The position numbers were made by a program, and so were the translations under genes. This document shows positions 21,987-34,116 of a stretch of 64,000 nucleotides of DNA, piece after piece. The notes beneath the pieces are model-generated. The model searched no databases. It was given only the letters and a program-made list of their open reading frames with translations, and was not told the origin of the DNA. The stretch is from Marvania coccoides (Eukaryota; Chlorophyta; Trebouxiophyceae; Chlorellales; Chlorellaceae). Location: contig OY978103.1 of assembly GCA_963854735.1 (NCBI GenBank), positions 186,001 to 250,000 of the forward strand, written 5' to 3'. The stretch's first letter is position 1, and every line of letters starts with the position of its first letter.

Positions 21987-23297
21987 CTATCGGCGGCCGT
22001 ATACACGAATCCAATCAATCTGCATACTCTTCGCGCCTTGAGCCAATGTCTCCACCGACGCTTCGGCAGGGACGTTGCCCGTGAAGCCGCCACCAACTGC
22101 CAGATTCAGAATCAAGTAGAAATTGGTGTTGAAGGGGGCGTTGGACCCTGCTGCAGCCCCCTCGCTGAACCACCCATTCTGGGAGCCGTCGTTATTGCTG
22201 CTCTTCTGCGACCCGACAAACTTGCCGTCCAGGTACCACTCCATGTTGGTTTTCCTCCAAATGAAGGTCATGACGTGCCACTGGCTGGGGTCCATTCCCA
22301 TCGAGCTGCTCGCCATTTTGTTGTTCGGCCACGGCGCACCGTAATGGATGGTTCCAACCGCATCCGTCATGCCGTTGGCCGCCTCCATGACGTCAATCTC
22401 TCCGCTAGCAGCCCAAACTCCGTACCTGGAAACGAACGAAAAAAAACCAAGCGGGAAATAAATAAATTATCTTGCCGGAAGGAGAAGTGAAGGAGGCATA
22501 CAGAAAAGAAGAAAAGAGAAAGAAAGGAAAAAATAGAAGAACAAACAAAACTAACCTGCCGCAACCAGAGCACCGGGTGCCTGCAGTGGGCTCGGGAAGC
22601 ATCCAAACAGCCGGCCACAGCCCCGCGCCAGGCGTCACCTTAAACCGGACAGCCACGCGAATGGCTCTGTGGCCGTTAACCCCAGGGGCGATGCTGAACT
22701 TGCCAGAGGTGTGGATGCGGCCGGAAGAAAACTGCGCCGCGTCGCACCGCTGGTAGCACGCTGCGTCGCCGGGCGCGCAGCGGGAGCGGCAGTAGCTCTT
22801 CAGCTTCTCGCGGTCTTCGCCCCTTTCGTGACGGGCTCTGAGGTACAGGCGGCCATCGTCCACGTGGACGTTTCGGGGGTTGTCGGTGTAGTATTGGTGT
22901 TCGCCGTTGCCCCAGCCGCAGATCCCAAGCTCGCAGCCGTCGCCCTTTTGGATGCCCCACTTGTTTTTATTGAACGAATCAAAGTCGTCGCCGAAGAGGA
23001 GTTTCCAGCCGCGGAGATACTTGGCACTGCGAAATAATAGGGATAAGATAAAGATGAGCACAAGTTTGGTTTTGCAGGAACGGCGGTGGCTATGTGACCA
23101 GTAGTAGGTGGGACGGCAAGACCGGAGTTGGGACCTGAACAACACAACGCTGGCATGAATTCATTTCAAACAGGTTTATCAATAGCGTACCTTGTGTCTC
23201 CAGCCATTCGAACTGTGCTCAGAGTTCGGGCATTGGCCAAGTCTCCGAAAAAGACGACCACCACTATGGTGAGAGAGGTATGCAGCGCTCTTTGCAT
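21987..23297 (-). CDS. Secreted GH16-family beta-glucanase (laminarinase-like)
   Basis: Glycoside hydrolase family 16 enzymes cut beta-1,3 or mixed-linkage glucans. The first exon (about 23297-23191) encodes a hydrophobic signal peptide (LTIVVVVFFGDLANA). The core exon includes WKLLFGDDFDSFNKNKWG, GNGEHQYYTDNPRNVHV and GLWPAVWMLPE. An intron at about 22556-22430 is removed, joining to RYGVWAASGEIDVMEAANG. This contains the catalytic motif GEIDVME with both active-site Glu residues and the Asp. The end reads NFYLILNLAVGGGFTGNVP and IDWIRVYGRR, typical of the family. The join near 23150-23040 is uncertain. Either one continuous exon or a small extra intron before AKYLRGWKLL is possible. It likely acts outside the cell or on the wall. 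Confidence 0.88.
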
Positions 23298-23595
23298 TGT
23301 AAATGTAATTTAGATATGAATGGGATGTCTGGTTCACTGTGTTTTGAATGAATATCTTAAGTCCCCTATTATTCAAGATTCAAGATTAATCTGATCTTAA
23401 GATAAATGCGTTGCGCCGATCCTCCCTGCACCCAAGCTCACTCTACAAATCGGGTTTCATGAAAAAAGGGATGGAATTATCCTCCATCGAGCGCAGAAAA
23501 AAATGATTTTTTCACGTAGCCGTATTTCTTTCTTCCTTTTGAATGCCACCCTTATTTGGGGACGCAGGAGACAAAAAGTTATCCCTGCTTTCGGG

Positions 23596-26500
23596 TCACG
23601 ACACCACGCACCCAACCCCCGCCACCCCACCCTTTCCGATCAAGTTCTGCTCCCTCAGCATGCCGGCAAAGATGGAGGTCGGTGCAGCACCCAATTCATG
23701 CGGTGCCCCTGTCTCCAGCACCCTCCCTCCCTCCACCACAAAAACCACGTCGCAGTCGCCAACAGCCAGCAGCTGGTGGGCCACCTGAATCACCGTGCAC
23801 CCTGCAAGGCGCTCCGAGATTACGTTTTGCATCGCTGCGGCGGTGGCAGGGTCCACCGAAGCAGACGCCTGCAATAATAATTATGGTAAAAAAATCGAGC
23901 ATTGCTTGTATTAATATGAAACTTAAAATGCTGTCATTCCAAAATCACATTCAACAACTAACCTCGTCCAGCAGCACCACCTTGGGTTTTCTGAGCACCA
24001 CGCGAGCCAGGCACAGCATTTGCTGCTGCCCACGGCTCAGCCCAGCTCCACCCTCCCCCAGCTGCAGCTGCAGCACCGCTTCTACCTCCTTCTCATCTGT
24101 CACCTGTCCTTCCTGTTCCCCGTCCCGATGCAGCAGCGCCAGCAGCGCTGGCCACAGCCCGACGCATTTCAGTGCATCCTCCATCTCGCCAACGCTGCTG
24201 AGGCGCAAGGGGTCCAAGTTTTCAGCCACAGTCCCTTGGAAAAGAAAGGGGGCTTGCGACACATAGCCGATTGACCGGCGCAGGCGATGCAGCGGCACAG
24301 TGCGGACGTCAATGCCATCGATCGTGATTTCGCCCGCAGAGGCCTCCGCCAGGCGCAGCAGGCACGCCAGGGCTGATGATTTGCCAGCCCCTGTGCGCCC
24401 CACGATGCCAGCTTTCTTCCCAGGGGCCACTTCCAGCGAAAAGTGCTGCAGTACAAACGGCGCTGATGGGCCATATCTAGCGTTGAAAAATCAAGAAAAA
24501 CTAGTTAGCTTCTCGGAAGGTTTTAAATCAATAAGGATTCATCATTGCTCAAATTCGCACCTCAGCCAGACATTGCGAAACGCCACAGCCCCGGCAAAAG
24601 GCCAGCCATGCGGCACCGGGTGCCTCTCTGCGGTGGAGAATCGAGGAGAGGGGCCCTCCATCGCGTGCCCCGCCACTGCCAGCAGCGGTGAAGCTCCACC
24701 GCCATTCTCGCTGTCTCCTCCGTCTAGCAGCGCCACTGTCAGCCCGCCGGTCAGCAGCCAAGGCCCCGGTCCAGCGGTGAGCGGGGAGGGCTCGATGACG
24801 TCTGGCTGGGGCTCTGCATCGCAAATGTACTGCCTAATCCGCTCCACCGACACCATTTCCTGCTCGGTTTCTGCCCCAGCTGTGAGGAGGCCATTGAGCA
24901 GCCCTGTGATGGGCAGCACGTACCTGTAGAATTCACAAATATGGGAAAGTAAAACTTCATAGACCCTAATCAAAAATATCGAACAATAAGACTTACGTCA
25001 GAGAGAGACCCACCAAGCCTGCTGCAGCTGCGTGCGCGGCGTGCTGCGCATGCTGTGATACAGCCAGGCCACTGATGACTGCAGCAATTCCCCCAGCCAT
25101 CATCTGCAGCCGGAGGCCAAGCCAGGCGGAGGCTGCGATGGCAGCCAACGAGGCCCGCTGTTGGCCTGCCACTGCGCCATGCGCAGCATGGAGAAACGTC
25201 CCTGCAGCCCCAAGAGCACGAATTGTGGTGCCCCCAGCAAGAGCTCCAGAGAAAGCAGAGTAAACCGGCGACTTGGCCACCGCTTCCAGGCGACGAAGCT
25301 CCCGGCTGGTTGATCGGTAATACCGCTGCATGCTGCGGTACACTACGGCGATGGGCATGAGAGCCACCAGCACGTACGGCTGCGTGAAACACAGGACAGC
25401 CACCACCCCTGCCAGCCCGAAGGCTTGCGCTAGAAAGATGTTGGCGATGAAAGGCAGGGAGTCGTCGGCGGTGGCAGTGTCGGAAGAAAAGCGATTCAGA
25501 ATGCGGCCGGAGGGCGTTGAGTCGAAGAACGACGGGGGCAGGGCGAGGACGGAGGAGAGGAGCCGGGAGTGGAGGCGCTCTGCTGCGAGAAGGCCGCCCC
25601 GCGCAAAGGCAAATGCGCGAATGAGGGTGGCCACAGTGTTTGCGCCCGCTATGATGATAAGAACTCCCAGATAAAAGCGCACTTCTGGGGTGACTGCGCC
25701 CATCCAGCTGCCCATAAGAGGTGGGGGCTCAGATTCCTCATTGGGTGTGGCGCTGCTGCCGAAAACATTGCTGCCGCGAGCGTCGCTGCTGCTGGCGTGC
25801 GTGACCCAGTAGGACAGCCACAGGTCTGAGGTGTTCCGAGTGGCCTGCATCAGGGCCAGCGCCACCAGGGTCAAGGGCGCCCAGAAGCCTTGCATTGCGA
25901 TGTACAGGCGGTAGACTGGCCACCGAACGTGGCCAATGACACGCTCCTCCTCGGCTTCCTCTTGCTGCAGGTCTCGCCCTTCAGCGATAAACCCACCAAC
26001 GCCGTCTTCATGCTGTTCCAAAACAGCTTCAGCTACCGGGGGCAGCGGCAAGAGCGCAGTGGGCTGTACGTTGGAGAGAACTGACGATGTAGAAGGCGGA
26101 GGCGGCAGGAATGAGGAGGCAGGCTTGGGGGAGCTTGAGAAGAAAGAAGGTGGCAGCAGCGATTTGCCTGCTTCAGGTGCTCCACCACTGCTCGCTCCAA
26201 ACTCCTCTTTCTCAGGAAGAGAAAAAGAAAAGGCGGCGCCTTTGGTTTCTTCTCCTGCTGCCCAAGCGGCAGATGCTGCTGGGGCCGCCGCCGCCGCTGC
26301 TGCAGCAGCTTCTGCTGCGGTCGGGGTGGTGCCATCTTTGCTCGAGCCGTAGCTGCGACTGAGCATGGAAGGCACCACCGCCGACCCTGCGCTGGACGCC
26401 ACCTCCCAGCTGCGCCAAAGCACCGCTGCTGCCGCCGCAGAGCCGTCGCTGCCCATCCTCCTCAGCATACTGGGCTGCGTGCGAGGGGCTTGGCTCTGGA

Positions 26501-29172
26501 AAACAACGCTGTTGATTCGCCCCTCTGCCATGGAAACCACCACGTCTGCGATCTCCAGCAGCTTGGGAGAGTGGGTTGCGACAATCAGCGTCTTTCCGTG
26601 CACCAGCGGTCCCTTCAGCGCGTTTTGCACCAGCCAGGCACACACATGCGCATCTACCGACGCCAGAATCTGAAAGAAAGTAAACAGGTGAAATAGTGTC
26701 TTGAAAGAAGTATCTATTTAGCGGGGTGAGCAACCAACTTGGAGTAGAAAGAATACCAAAAAAATAACTCATTTGGTAGTACACTTACGTCATCCAGGAT
26801 GTACACATCAGCATTGCGGTACAAAGCACGTGCCAGACCAACCCGTGCGCGCTGCCCCCCAGACAGGGTCGCCCCGCCGTCGCCCACCGAACTTGCATCC
26901 CCCGAAGGCAGCGCAGCCAGATCGGCACCCAAAGCGCAAGCGCCCACCACCGCATTGTACTGCTCGGCATCGAATTCTGCGCCGAGTAGGATGTTGTCCC
27001 GCACGCTGCCAGGCATGGCCCAGGGCTCCTGCGCCGCGTAGCAAGTGGAGCCATTGACGGTCACGGCAGCGCCCGGTAAGGGGTGCATTTCGCCCAGAAT
27101 CGCACTCAAAAGAGAGCTTTTTCCGGCGCCCACATCTCCTGTTATCGCCACCAGCGCGCCTGGGGTGATGGAGAGGTTGATACCATGAAGCACAGGGGGC
27201 AAGCCTGAGCCCCATGCAAAAGTGCCGCTGACTTCCACTGCTGGTGCTGCTGCGCGAGTTAGTGTGGTGTCAGCAGACATTTGCAAATTGTCGTCGATGG
27301 GAGCGGCGGTATAGATGCCAGCTGAAGTTGAGGGAGGGTCGGGCAGCACCTTTGGGAGTTTAGGGGCGCCGGCGCTGCCTTTCAGCTCTAGGTAGCTGCT
27401 TAGCCGCCGGACAGACACCACAGCCTCCACGATGCTGCAAAAGAAAATATAAATAATTCGAAAAATATTCAAATCAAAGAGGGATACGTTCATTTTCTCA
27501 TGGGAATCAAAACTGATGGGAAACCTTTGAGTAGAAACGTGCAACTACTATAGGGCGTCCTCCCCCTGGTGTCTCTTTAATTTTTATTTTTGTTGAAAAA
27601 TAAGATTGAGACTTAATATCCTCGGTGCTTGGTGGGCATGGGAATCAAAACTGGCGCTCACCCGTTGATGACCCAAGGAAACGAGTTGATGGGGCCTAGC
27701 AGCACGCCAAACAGCGCCAGAGACGTAAACACCACTTCTGCAGTCAAGGGCTTGCCCAGGAGGGCAAACAGGCCAAAGGTGCCCAGGCTGAACATCAGCT
27801 GTGTTGCTGCCCACAAATAGACGCAAAACGCGTCCAAATACTTTCGAACCGCCAGAGCCTTGATCTCCTGGCGACGCGCGTCGTTCACGCGCGCGGAAAA
27901 CGCCGGCTCCCACCCCGCAGCTTTGATTGCACGCACCCCTCTGAGCAGCTCCGCCACCACCGACAATCGACGGTCCTTGGCTGCCATCATTGCCACCGAG
28001 GCGCGCTGAATGCCCGAGGCCAGGACGCGGTTGATTGGAATGATGAGCAGGACCAGGCCCAGGCCAGCCAGGAAAGCAAATTGGACCTGTCGTCGTTTAA
28101 AAAAAAATAGAAAAAAAAATGCAATAACGCACTTCAGTTGGCTCTTCAAAAACAACGAAAAAGTAAGGTTGTATAAATCTTACTTGGGTGTAGAGCAGCA
28201 CCAGGGCAATTATTATCTGCATGGGCAGACTCCACAGCTCATGCAACCCAACGCACAGCCCCAGGACCTTCTCTGCGTCCACCGACATCAAGGTCTGCAC
28301 CTGGCCAGTGCCTGCAGCCGCCATTGATGAGGCTGGCAGGGTGAGGGTCTGCCGAAAGACTGCGCTGGTGAGCGCGCCACGCAAGCGAACAGCAATGAGG
28401 CCCTGGCGGTATGAGAAGTGCGCGTTCAGAAAGCCCTGCGATGTAGAGAATTGTTTTTATGACTAGTAAAAGCAGTAACAGAGAAAAGTTGGATTTTCCA
28501 TATTAATGGAGTGGGGGGAAAGTCTGCGCCTCACAAATGCAGTAGCTCGATTACCTTGACAAAGATGCTGGCTGCCAGGAGCGTGGCGCACAGAGCGCCA
28601 AAAACGTGGCTGCTTGGGTCGAGGGCTGCACTGAGGGAGCTTGGAAGCATCCACAAATGCCGAGATGGCGACGTTGTTGTCAATAACGAGGTGATGGCTG
28701 CAGGTCCGCCCAATCCCTCAGAGCGCCGAGACGCATCCAGATACCGCAGCAGGCAGTTCAGGAGCACCGGTCCAGCGAAGTTGAGGCCATCGTTTGCCAG
28801 CTTTATGAATCCCAGCATCACGTAAGGCATGCCAAATGGGCGGAATATGGCGCGAAGGAGGGACGGGGAGCGGTGCGCAGCTGGAGCAACAGCCAGCTCT
28901 CGCTGCCATGACTCCCACAGGGCATCTCCACAGAGGTCTGGGGCGGTGCTAGGTGGTGCTGGCGGCAGGTCTCGGGGGTGCAGCTGCTCAACTGATGCGC
29001 CACGGCTGAGAAGGGAGCCCACCCAACTGAAAAATAAGCTGCTGCAAAAGCCAGGGCCTTGAGCGGGCAGAAATCGGTCCTGATCGTCCACCTGGCACTG
29101 TAACAGATGTTGTACGGAGGGCTCCAGTAAGGGCTGTTCAAGGTCCTGATCTTCTTCTGCAACTGAAGTCAT
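23596..29172 (-). CDS. ABCC (MRP)-type full ABC transporter
   Basis: Eight exons give about 1580 residues with the order TMD1-NBD1-TMD2-NBD2 and no N-terminal TMD0. The start at 29172 is followed by the ABCC linker motif FFSWVGSLLSRG. NBD1 has GDVGAGKSSLLSAILGE, LSGGQRARVGLARALY and a Walker B ending in ILDD with Asp for the catalytic Glu, as is common in ABCC NBD1. A long low-complexity Ala/Ser/Pro linker (about 26450-26000) follows. NBD2 has VGRTGAGKSSALACLLRL, LSRGQQQMLCLARV and VVLLDE joined to ASASVD. The third signature residue of NBD2 is Arg, where ABCC proteins usually have Val or Gly. ABCC pumps move glutathione and other conjugates, often into the vacuole. Approximate exon bounds: 29172-28555, 28435-28185, 28087-27662, 27434-26790, 26671-24998, 24923-24561, 24477-23963, 23870-23596. 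Confidence 0.92.
27608..27639 (-). repeat. 32-nt intronic motif, copy 1
   Basis: Plus-strand GAGACTTAATATCCTCGG followed by TGCTTGGTGGGCAT lies just inside the ABCC intron downstream of the donor at 27661. It matches 50032-50062 with a single-base gap. The adjacent CATGGGAATCAAAACTG also recurs at 27498-27514. Confidence 0.75.
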
Positions 29173-29360
29173 TTCTTAAACGCAGCTCAGTCTCTGGGGA
29201 TGCGCGTACTGGCTTGCTTGGACCATTCGAAATAAATAATAAAACTAAACTTAGAGAAACGCTTGGTCTTTGCTGCATCTGGTTTTTTCAAAAAGACTTG
29301 GCGAGTATTCCGAATACTATTCGATTCACAAATTAAAATGCAAAAAATGTCCTGGGTGAT
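29173..29360. promoter_or_regulatory. Bidirectional promoter, ABCC transporter / mitochondrial-leader protein
   Basis: The two divergent starts are 188 bp apart. The spacer is AT-rich and includes GAATACTATTCGATTC at about 29310. No named element can be supported. Confidence 0.45.
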
Positions 29361-30642
29361 ATGAGTAGAGCAACAGTGAAAAGAGGTTTGCTCCAGCTCC
29401 TTGGTTCAGATTTAAATTCAGTGCCCGACCCATCGCTGCAATTCCTTGCCTCGCCACGTTGTTTCACTAGCATGATCCATATAATTGGAGGTGCGAACCG
29501 CTACGGCGTCCCTGCACGAGCTCTGGCATATCAAAACTAAAAAAAAATGATTGTTTATTTCCAAATTCGCAGGCCCTCGTCCTCCTTTTCTCTACTCACC
29601 ACGCCCACAAACGAATCCTTCATCTATTGCCACGCCGAGCGCTCGGTCTTATGCTCACCTGCGGCCGTCGGAGGAGGCTGCTCTGGGAGCCTCCTCGTCG
29701 GACTCCGCCGCCCTAGACCCCACGCGCGCCAGCGAGATCTTGGGGTACACGTGGCTCACTCATTGGCAGCTCATTGAGGAGAACCGCGATTTCAAAAAGC
29801 TGGTGCACCGTGAGTTGCGGCGGCGGCGGCATCAGGGGCTGCAGCGCTATCAGCAGCAGCCAGAGGCGGACAACGACATCAGCAGCACGATCGCGCCGCG
29901 GTCCCCTGCAGAAATCGCCGTGACATCTTCAACTGAGACCCAGCAGCCTGGCGATGCTCTTCCGCAAGTTGGTATAGTGCATGGCCGGCTAGGAGTGACG
30001 AACACGGGGGGGGAGGACGACGCCATGGACGACCTCACATGGCTGGCCAGCTACCCTGAAGCCCAGTGCGCAGCAGAAATAAGCGGCGAAAATGCGCCGC
30101 CTTGGCCGCCAAACCATCCTGGCGTGCTCCCAAGCCCTGTGCAGCTGCGCGTGGGCGACGACGTGGCCTGTGTGCGCCCGCTGTGGATTGCAGTACATCA
30201 GGAAGAAAGTTCTGGTACCGCGCGTCTTTTTGAAAGCGTAGTGCCTTTGGACGCTGACGTGGTGGGCCGGGTGACCATCGACCTGACCCCATTTTGCAGC
30301 GTTAAGGGGCTGGAGTTTGGCGCGATGGCTGACCTCAAGCGCGGCCCCTGGCTCAATTTTTTTGTGGGTGTTGTCGGGGACGTTGCCATTGAAGAAGACG
30401 ACATTCTGTGGCCCAACCAGATGCTGCACCGCGACAGGATATTGTACAACGTGCGCAACAGCGAGGACATGGCGCGTTTTTTGGCTGACCCCAAGGCTGA
30501 GGACCTGGATGCGCACTTGCAGAATTTGAAGAGGTTGGCGGAGGAGAGGGGGTACAAGCGGGGGTGGTGCTGGCACATGCTGCGGTCGCGGTGGGGGGAG
30601 GCAGTGCTGATGAGCATGCGCATTGACCCTACGAACTTGTGA
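29361..30642 (+). CDS. Protein with mitochondrial-type leader and GYKRGW C-terminal motif, unknown function
   Basis: Exons 29361-29490 and 29573-30642 join in frame to 399 residues. The start at 29361 is chosen because it gives a leader without acids for the first dozen residues (MSRATVKRGLLQLLG). The GTGCGA donor and CGCAG acceptor then keep the frame into RPPFLYSPRP. The middle is Ala/Gln/Thr-rich. Residues about 255-345 look folded (DVVGRVTIDLTPFCSV, GPWLNFFVGVVGDVAIEE). The end reads LAEERGYKRGWCWHMLRSRWG. A similar GYKxGW...RFG tail is known at the C terminus of some superfamily II helicases, but no helicase core is present. Function is unknown. Confidence 0.7.
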
Positions 30643-30822
30643 AAGGAAAATAAACGAATTGCTTCTGTAATAATGGGTTGCGTTTAATGTATTCTTGTAC
30701 GGACATTATTTGGAAGCGCAGTGATGGGATACGCGGGAGGAGGACACTGATTTACTAATTTTCAAACAAAGTTTTGCAGTATTTTCTTTATTGCACGCAC
30801 AAGACAATCCCTTTCAATGTCG

Positions 30823-31500
30823 TCATCCGATGGCGGTGTTCAGGGCGCAGCGCTGGAGGTACGTTTGCGCCTGGACCAGCAAAATTTCGCTGGGAAAACC
30901 CGCTATTCTCGCTAAGCTTTCCAGCAGCAAGGGTCCACCGCCTACCTCAACTGGCGCCGCAATGGAAAATGCCGCAATTATGACCGCTGCCGCGGCCAAG
31001 GCACCGCCACGTTCTAGCAGCGCTGCACTCTGTGCCCCGCTTTCTGCTAGACATAAAAGCTCCAAGACAAGGAAGCAGGTGTCTAGGTCGAAGTGTAGGC
31101 CTCCAGAATGCTGGGCGCGCAACGCGGTGTAAAGTTGCACAACTTGGTCCGCTGTGGATGGCGAGGGAGGCGGTTTGGCTGCACAGCTAGCTTTGATGCG
31201 GTCTGCCATCTCTTGCAGGGCGTCAGATGTCACATTGATTGCGAATTGAGGGCCGACGACACTAGCAGCGACCGCGTGAAAATTGTTTGGAGAGCAGTCA
31301 GCTGGGAGGGCTGCCAAAAGGGCGGAGGTGGCATTTATCAGCTCCAAGCACGCCACATTCTTCGCGGTTTTGGTGTTCAGTTCGATGGCAGGCAGGTAGG
31401 ATGCGAAAAGAGTGAGGGCTCGAAAACCTAAAGTTGGTTCGCTGTGCCCAAGCCGACGAGCGAGGCAAAAGATGATAGCAGCAGGTGATGGAGACGCCAT
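30823..31500 (-). CDS. Probable cyclin-fold protein
   Basis: A single-exon gene of 225 residues. The helical pattern resembles a cyclin box pair. IIFCLARRLGHSEPTLGFRA and LFASYL are followed by ACLELINATSALL. Later come FDLDTCFLVLELLCLAESG, AAAAVIIAAFSIAAPVEVGG and IAGFPSEILLVQAQTYLQR, the last like the end of a second cyclin repeat. The start at 31500 is used because the upstream ATG (31524) adds only eight residues with no support. Its promoter borders the left end of the inverted-repeat element about 100 bp away. Without an alignment, the specific cyclin type is unknown. Confidence 0.55.
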   Translation of the reverse strand: MASPSPAAIIFCLARRLGHSEPTLGFRALTLFASYLPAIELNTKTAKNVACLELINATSALLAALPADCSPNNFHAVAASVVGPQFAINVTSDALQEMADRIKASCAAKPPPSPSTADQVVQLYTALRAQHSGGLHFDLDTCFLVLELLCLAESGAQSAALLERGGALAAAAVIIAAFSIAAPVEVGGGPLLLESLARIAGFPSEILLVQAQTYLQRCALNTAIG

Positions 31501-31544
31501 TACTGAAAATAAAAAAGTATGCATGCGTGGGTTTTTTTGGTTTG

Positions 31545-31700
31545 TTTGTTTTGTTTTGTTTTTTCAACCCAAACAAAACCAGGTGTGGTTTTGGTTTTGG
31601 TTTTGTTGTTTTTTACTCAAAACAAAACCAAACAAAAACAGGTGTGGTTTTGTTTTTTTGTTTTGTTTTTCTCCAAACAAAACCAGGTGTGATTTTGTTG
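31545..31700 (+). repeat. CCAGGTGTGGTTTTG tandem units at the element end
   Basis: Units of AAACCAGGTGTGGTTTTG with TTTTGTTTT spacers occur about three times here. They occur twice in inverted form at about 35710-35775. The innermost units are inside the long inverted repeats. The outermost left one lies outside. Confidence 0.65.
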
Positions 31701-32230
31701 TTTAAAAAAAAATATGCCCTCCGTGAGTGGTAGAGGCGGGAATGCAGTGCTGCGGCTGTAGAGTGGCGGTAAAGGTCAACTGGGCAATGGAATGCTGCTC
31801 GTGTAGGCAACCATTTAAAGCTGGGCTGCCCAAAGATGCCGTGCCATAATCGTGCTTTAGTGCTTGCTGCGCGTGACGCGTGTTTTTTTTTGCGTTTATT
31901 TTGGTCTCGGATCTGCGTGCATTTTTTTATAACCTTTTCAGTTGCTTTACTCGTCTGCTACTGTGCTGTGCATCCCCTGTGCACTGTGAGGAGGGGGGCT
32001 GAGTGTATCCGTTTCCATCCTGAGGGTCGAACGGTTTTGATAGAAATATGTTAAAGATAAAAAAAGCAAAGAAAAAGGTGAAGCAAAGATAAAAATTGAA
32101 TCATAAGATCTTACTTGAGTGCTGCAGCGGTGCAGCGCAGCGAACAAACTATTTTTCTAGCGACTGGTGATCCTGACCTTATCCCACCTCCCAATCCCTT
32201 CCCTCAAATGCAGAGAATGAAGACTAACCT
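31601..32230 (+). repeat. Outer inverted repeat, left arm
   Basis: It reads from TTTTGTTGTTTTTTACTC to GAATGAAGACTAACCT and is matched in reverse by 35133-35800. No credible coding frame. Confidence 0.85.
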
Positions 32231-33225
32231 GGAAATCAAGGGGAACCAGGCATATTTTAAACACGGGCTTTCACAAAGACTTTGTAGAACCCCCAATGCC
32301 CCTCCCTCCTCCAACCCAGCTCTTTGAAATGGTAAAACAGCTGGGATTGAGGGAGGGTGGCAGTCGTAGTCCAGCTGCAAAAAGAAAAGGAAAACAGCGG
32401 GAACGAAGTGTCACTCGCTAAACGGGGGGCGCCAACGCAGCACCTATATTGGAGAGGCCCGGAAAAGTGGCGCTGCAGGGCTCAAAATCGTTTGATATTG
32501 CCTGGAAATGATGTTTTATGATCCCTAGGGATGTTCTGCACCGGCGGAACGCAAACTTGTTACCTTCGAACATGGCATGTTATCTTGGTGAGGATGGGCT
32601 CCCTGCAGCCCATTCCGCAGGCTGATCCTTATTATTCCTGGCCAGCAGATGGTTACTACCCCGTATGTTCTGCTTTCAGCGCAACAGCACGGTTCTCCTT
32701 GAGGCCAGGTACATTAATTGATTGTTTCGTGGAGCTGGCCTTCGCAGGAACGTCAATTTCAAAACTGCAGTGGCTAATTGCGCAGGTGTTATGCTGTGCA
32801 GCACATTCCGTCGTTGTTCTTCCGATTTGGGTCAGCACGTTGCTGCTGTGGGTCCATTACGGCTTTCAGTGCCTCCGCGGGGGCGGTTGAGTTGAATTAT
32901 TAAAGTTCATCCCACTCTCCAGGTTGCGGCGCATGCGTTTGAGCGCTTCTATTCTGTGAATTTCTGGCTTACTGCATTTTATTTTGGGGTGCATTGTGTA
33001 CTTTATGAGCGGCGAGGCTGTTAAATTTCAAAGACATCTTTTTCCGATGGTACGGTTTATTTTCCTTTGTGTTCCGACTCCTGTCAATCCATTTGATTTT
33101 ACAACATCATATTAACATGTTAGTACATTATTTTATATATAATACAAGTACAAAAAGGAATTCTACGTCCCTCGGCCGGAGGTGCTGGGGTCTTTGACAA
33201 AAAAGTAATACGTTCCAGGCATAGA
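32231..33225. other. Interior of the element without a supported gene
   Basis: A plus-strand open frame of 119 codons (32531-32890) has hydrophobic segments but no known motif and no clear start context. The rest is AT-rich. Confidence 0.4.
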
Positions 33226-33809
33226 TTGCGTGGTCGAAAGCCGCCAGAATGTCTCCAATTTATCCTTTATGTGGTGCAGCAGCACGGCAGCGTCCTCCCG
33301 ATAATAGTTCCTCGGTCCCGCTCCGTCCTTAAAAAAAACACTTTAAAGGGAGGTGGGGCTGAGGACGAAGTGGCGGAGGAGGGCAACGGTGTTGAGGCGG
33401 GGCCTTCAGCTACGTCTCCAGGACGGGCTGGCCCTAGCACTGCTCCGGCCGGAGCGAACCGGGCGCCCACCGCCGCTGCTGAGGAGGATACCTTCCTCTC
33501 TGGCCTTAACGCACAGCTCGGTGCCATCCGCCATATGGTCAGTTATTTTGTCACATGTTTTCATTCTCAATGCCGTCGTTATTATCTAGTTTTGCTGAGT
33601 ACTTCTATTTTTTCTTGCAGTCCGCCGTCCGGACCGCTGAGAAGAAGGCGAAGGAGGCGACGAAGAGGGCGGCGGTGGCAGCGAAGAAGAAGAGGGACTT
33701 GGCTGCCGACACTGCAGCAGCCCCCGCAGCCAAGAAGATCGGCCGCAATCCCAGCGGGGCGGGGGGGGGGAGGGACGCCACCGTCGACGCTGGGGAGGCC
33801 CAGGCGTGA
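33226..33809 (+). CDS. Small spliced gene inside the element, basic Ala/Lys-rich tail
   Basis: Exons 33226-33537 and 33621-33809 join in frame through a GTCAGT donor and CTTGCAG acceptor, giving 166 residues. The N terminus has a hydrophobic stretch (CLQFILYVVQQHGSVLPIIV). The middle is Gly/Glu/Pro-rich. The second exon encodes a basic coiled-coil-like helix (TAEKKAKEATKRAAVAAKKK). The codon pattern and intron suggest a real gene carried by the element. It could instead be the 3' end of a longer, truncated element protein. No function can be assigned. Confidence 0.45.
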
Positions 33810-33903
33810 GCGGGGGGCTCCTGTGAGGTATTCTAGTACATTATTATTACATTGCAAGTGTTTTTACTGTATAAAGAGCGCTGTAAAGCCCTAATTGACA
33901 ATC

Positions 33904-34035
33904 AGCACCTACGAGATTGGTGCACCTATCTGGCACCTGGGCAGCACCTATCCAGCACATATGCGTTGGTGCTCCGTTGGTACACATATAGGTGCACCAA
34001 CGCGTAGGTGCCCCGTAGGTGCACCCCAAGGCGCG
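33904..34035. repeat. Cluster of GGTGCACC palindromes
   Basis: GGTGCACCTA, TAGGTGCACC and near copies (GGCACCTGGGC, CAGCACCTA, TAGGTGCCCC) occur about nine times in 130 bp on both strands. A short tandem pair of ATATACGG/TATATACCCGTCTCTCGCC units follows at 34055-34131. Confidence 0.7.
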
Positions 34036-34116
34036 AGTGTGCGCGCTGGGAAAAAATATAAACGGTTTAATATATACCCGTCTCTCGCCTAAAAAAATAT
34101 ATACGGTTTTATATAT

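Noticed and set aside
31412..31733. Plus-strand frames rich in Phe/Val/Asn around the T-rich repeats
   Set aside because: The composition only reflects TTTTGTTTT repeats. No homology and no plausible gene structure.
32531..32890. Open frame with hydrophobic segments inside the mobile element
   Set aside because: No motif, and AT-rich sequence around it. Too weak to call as a gene.
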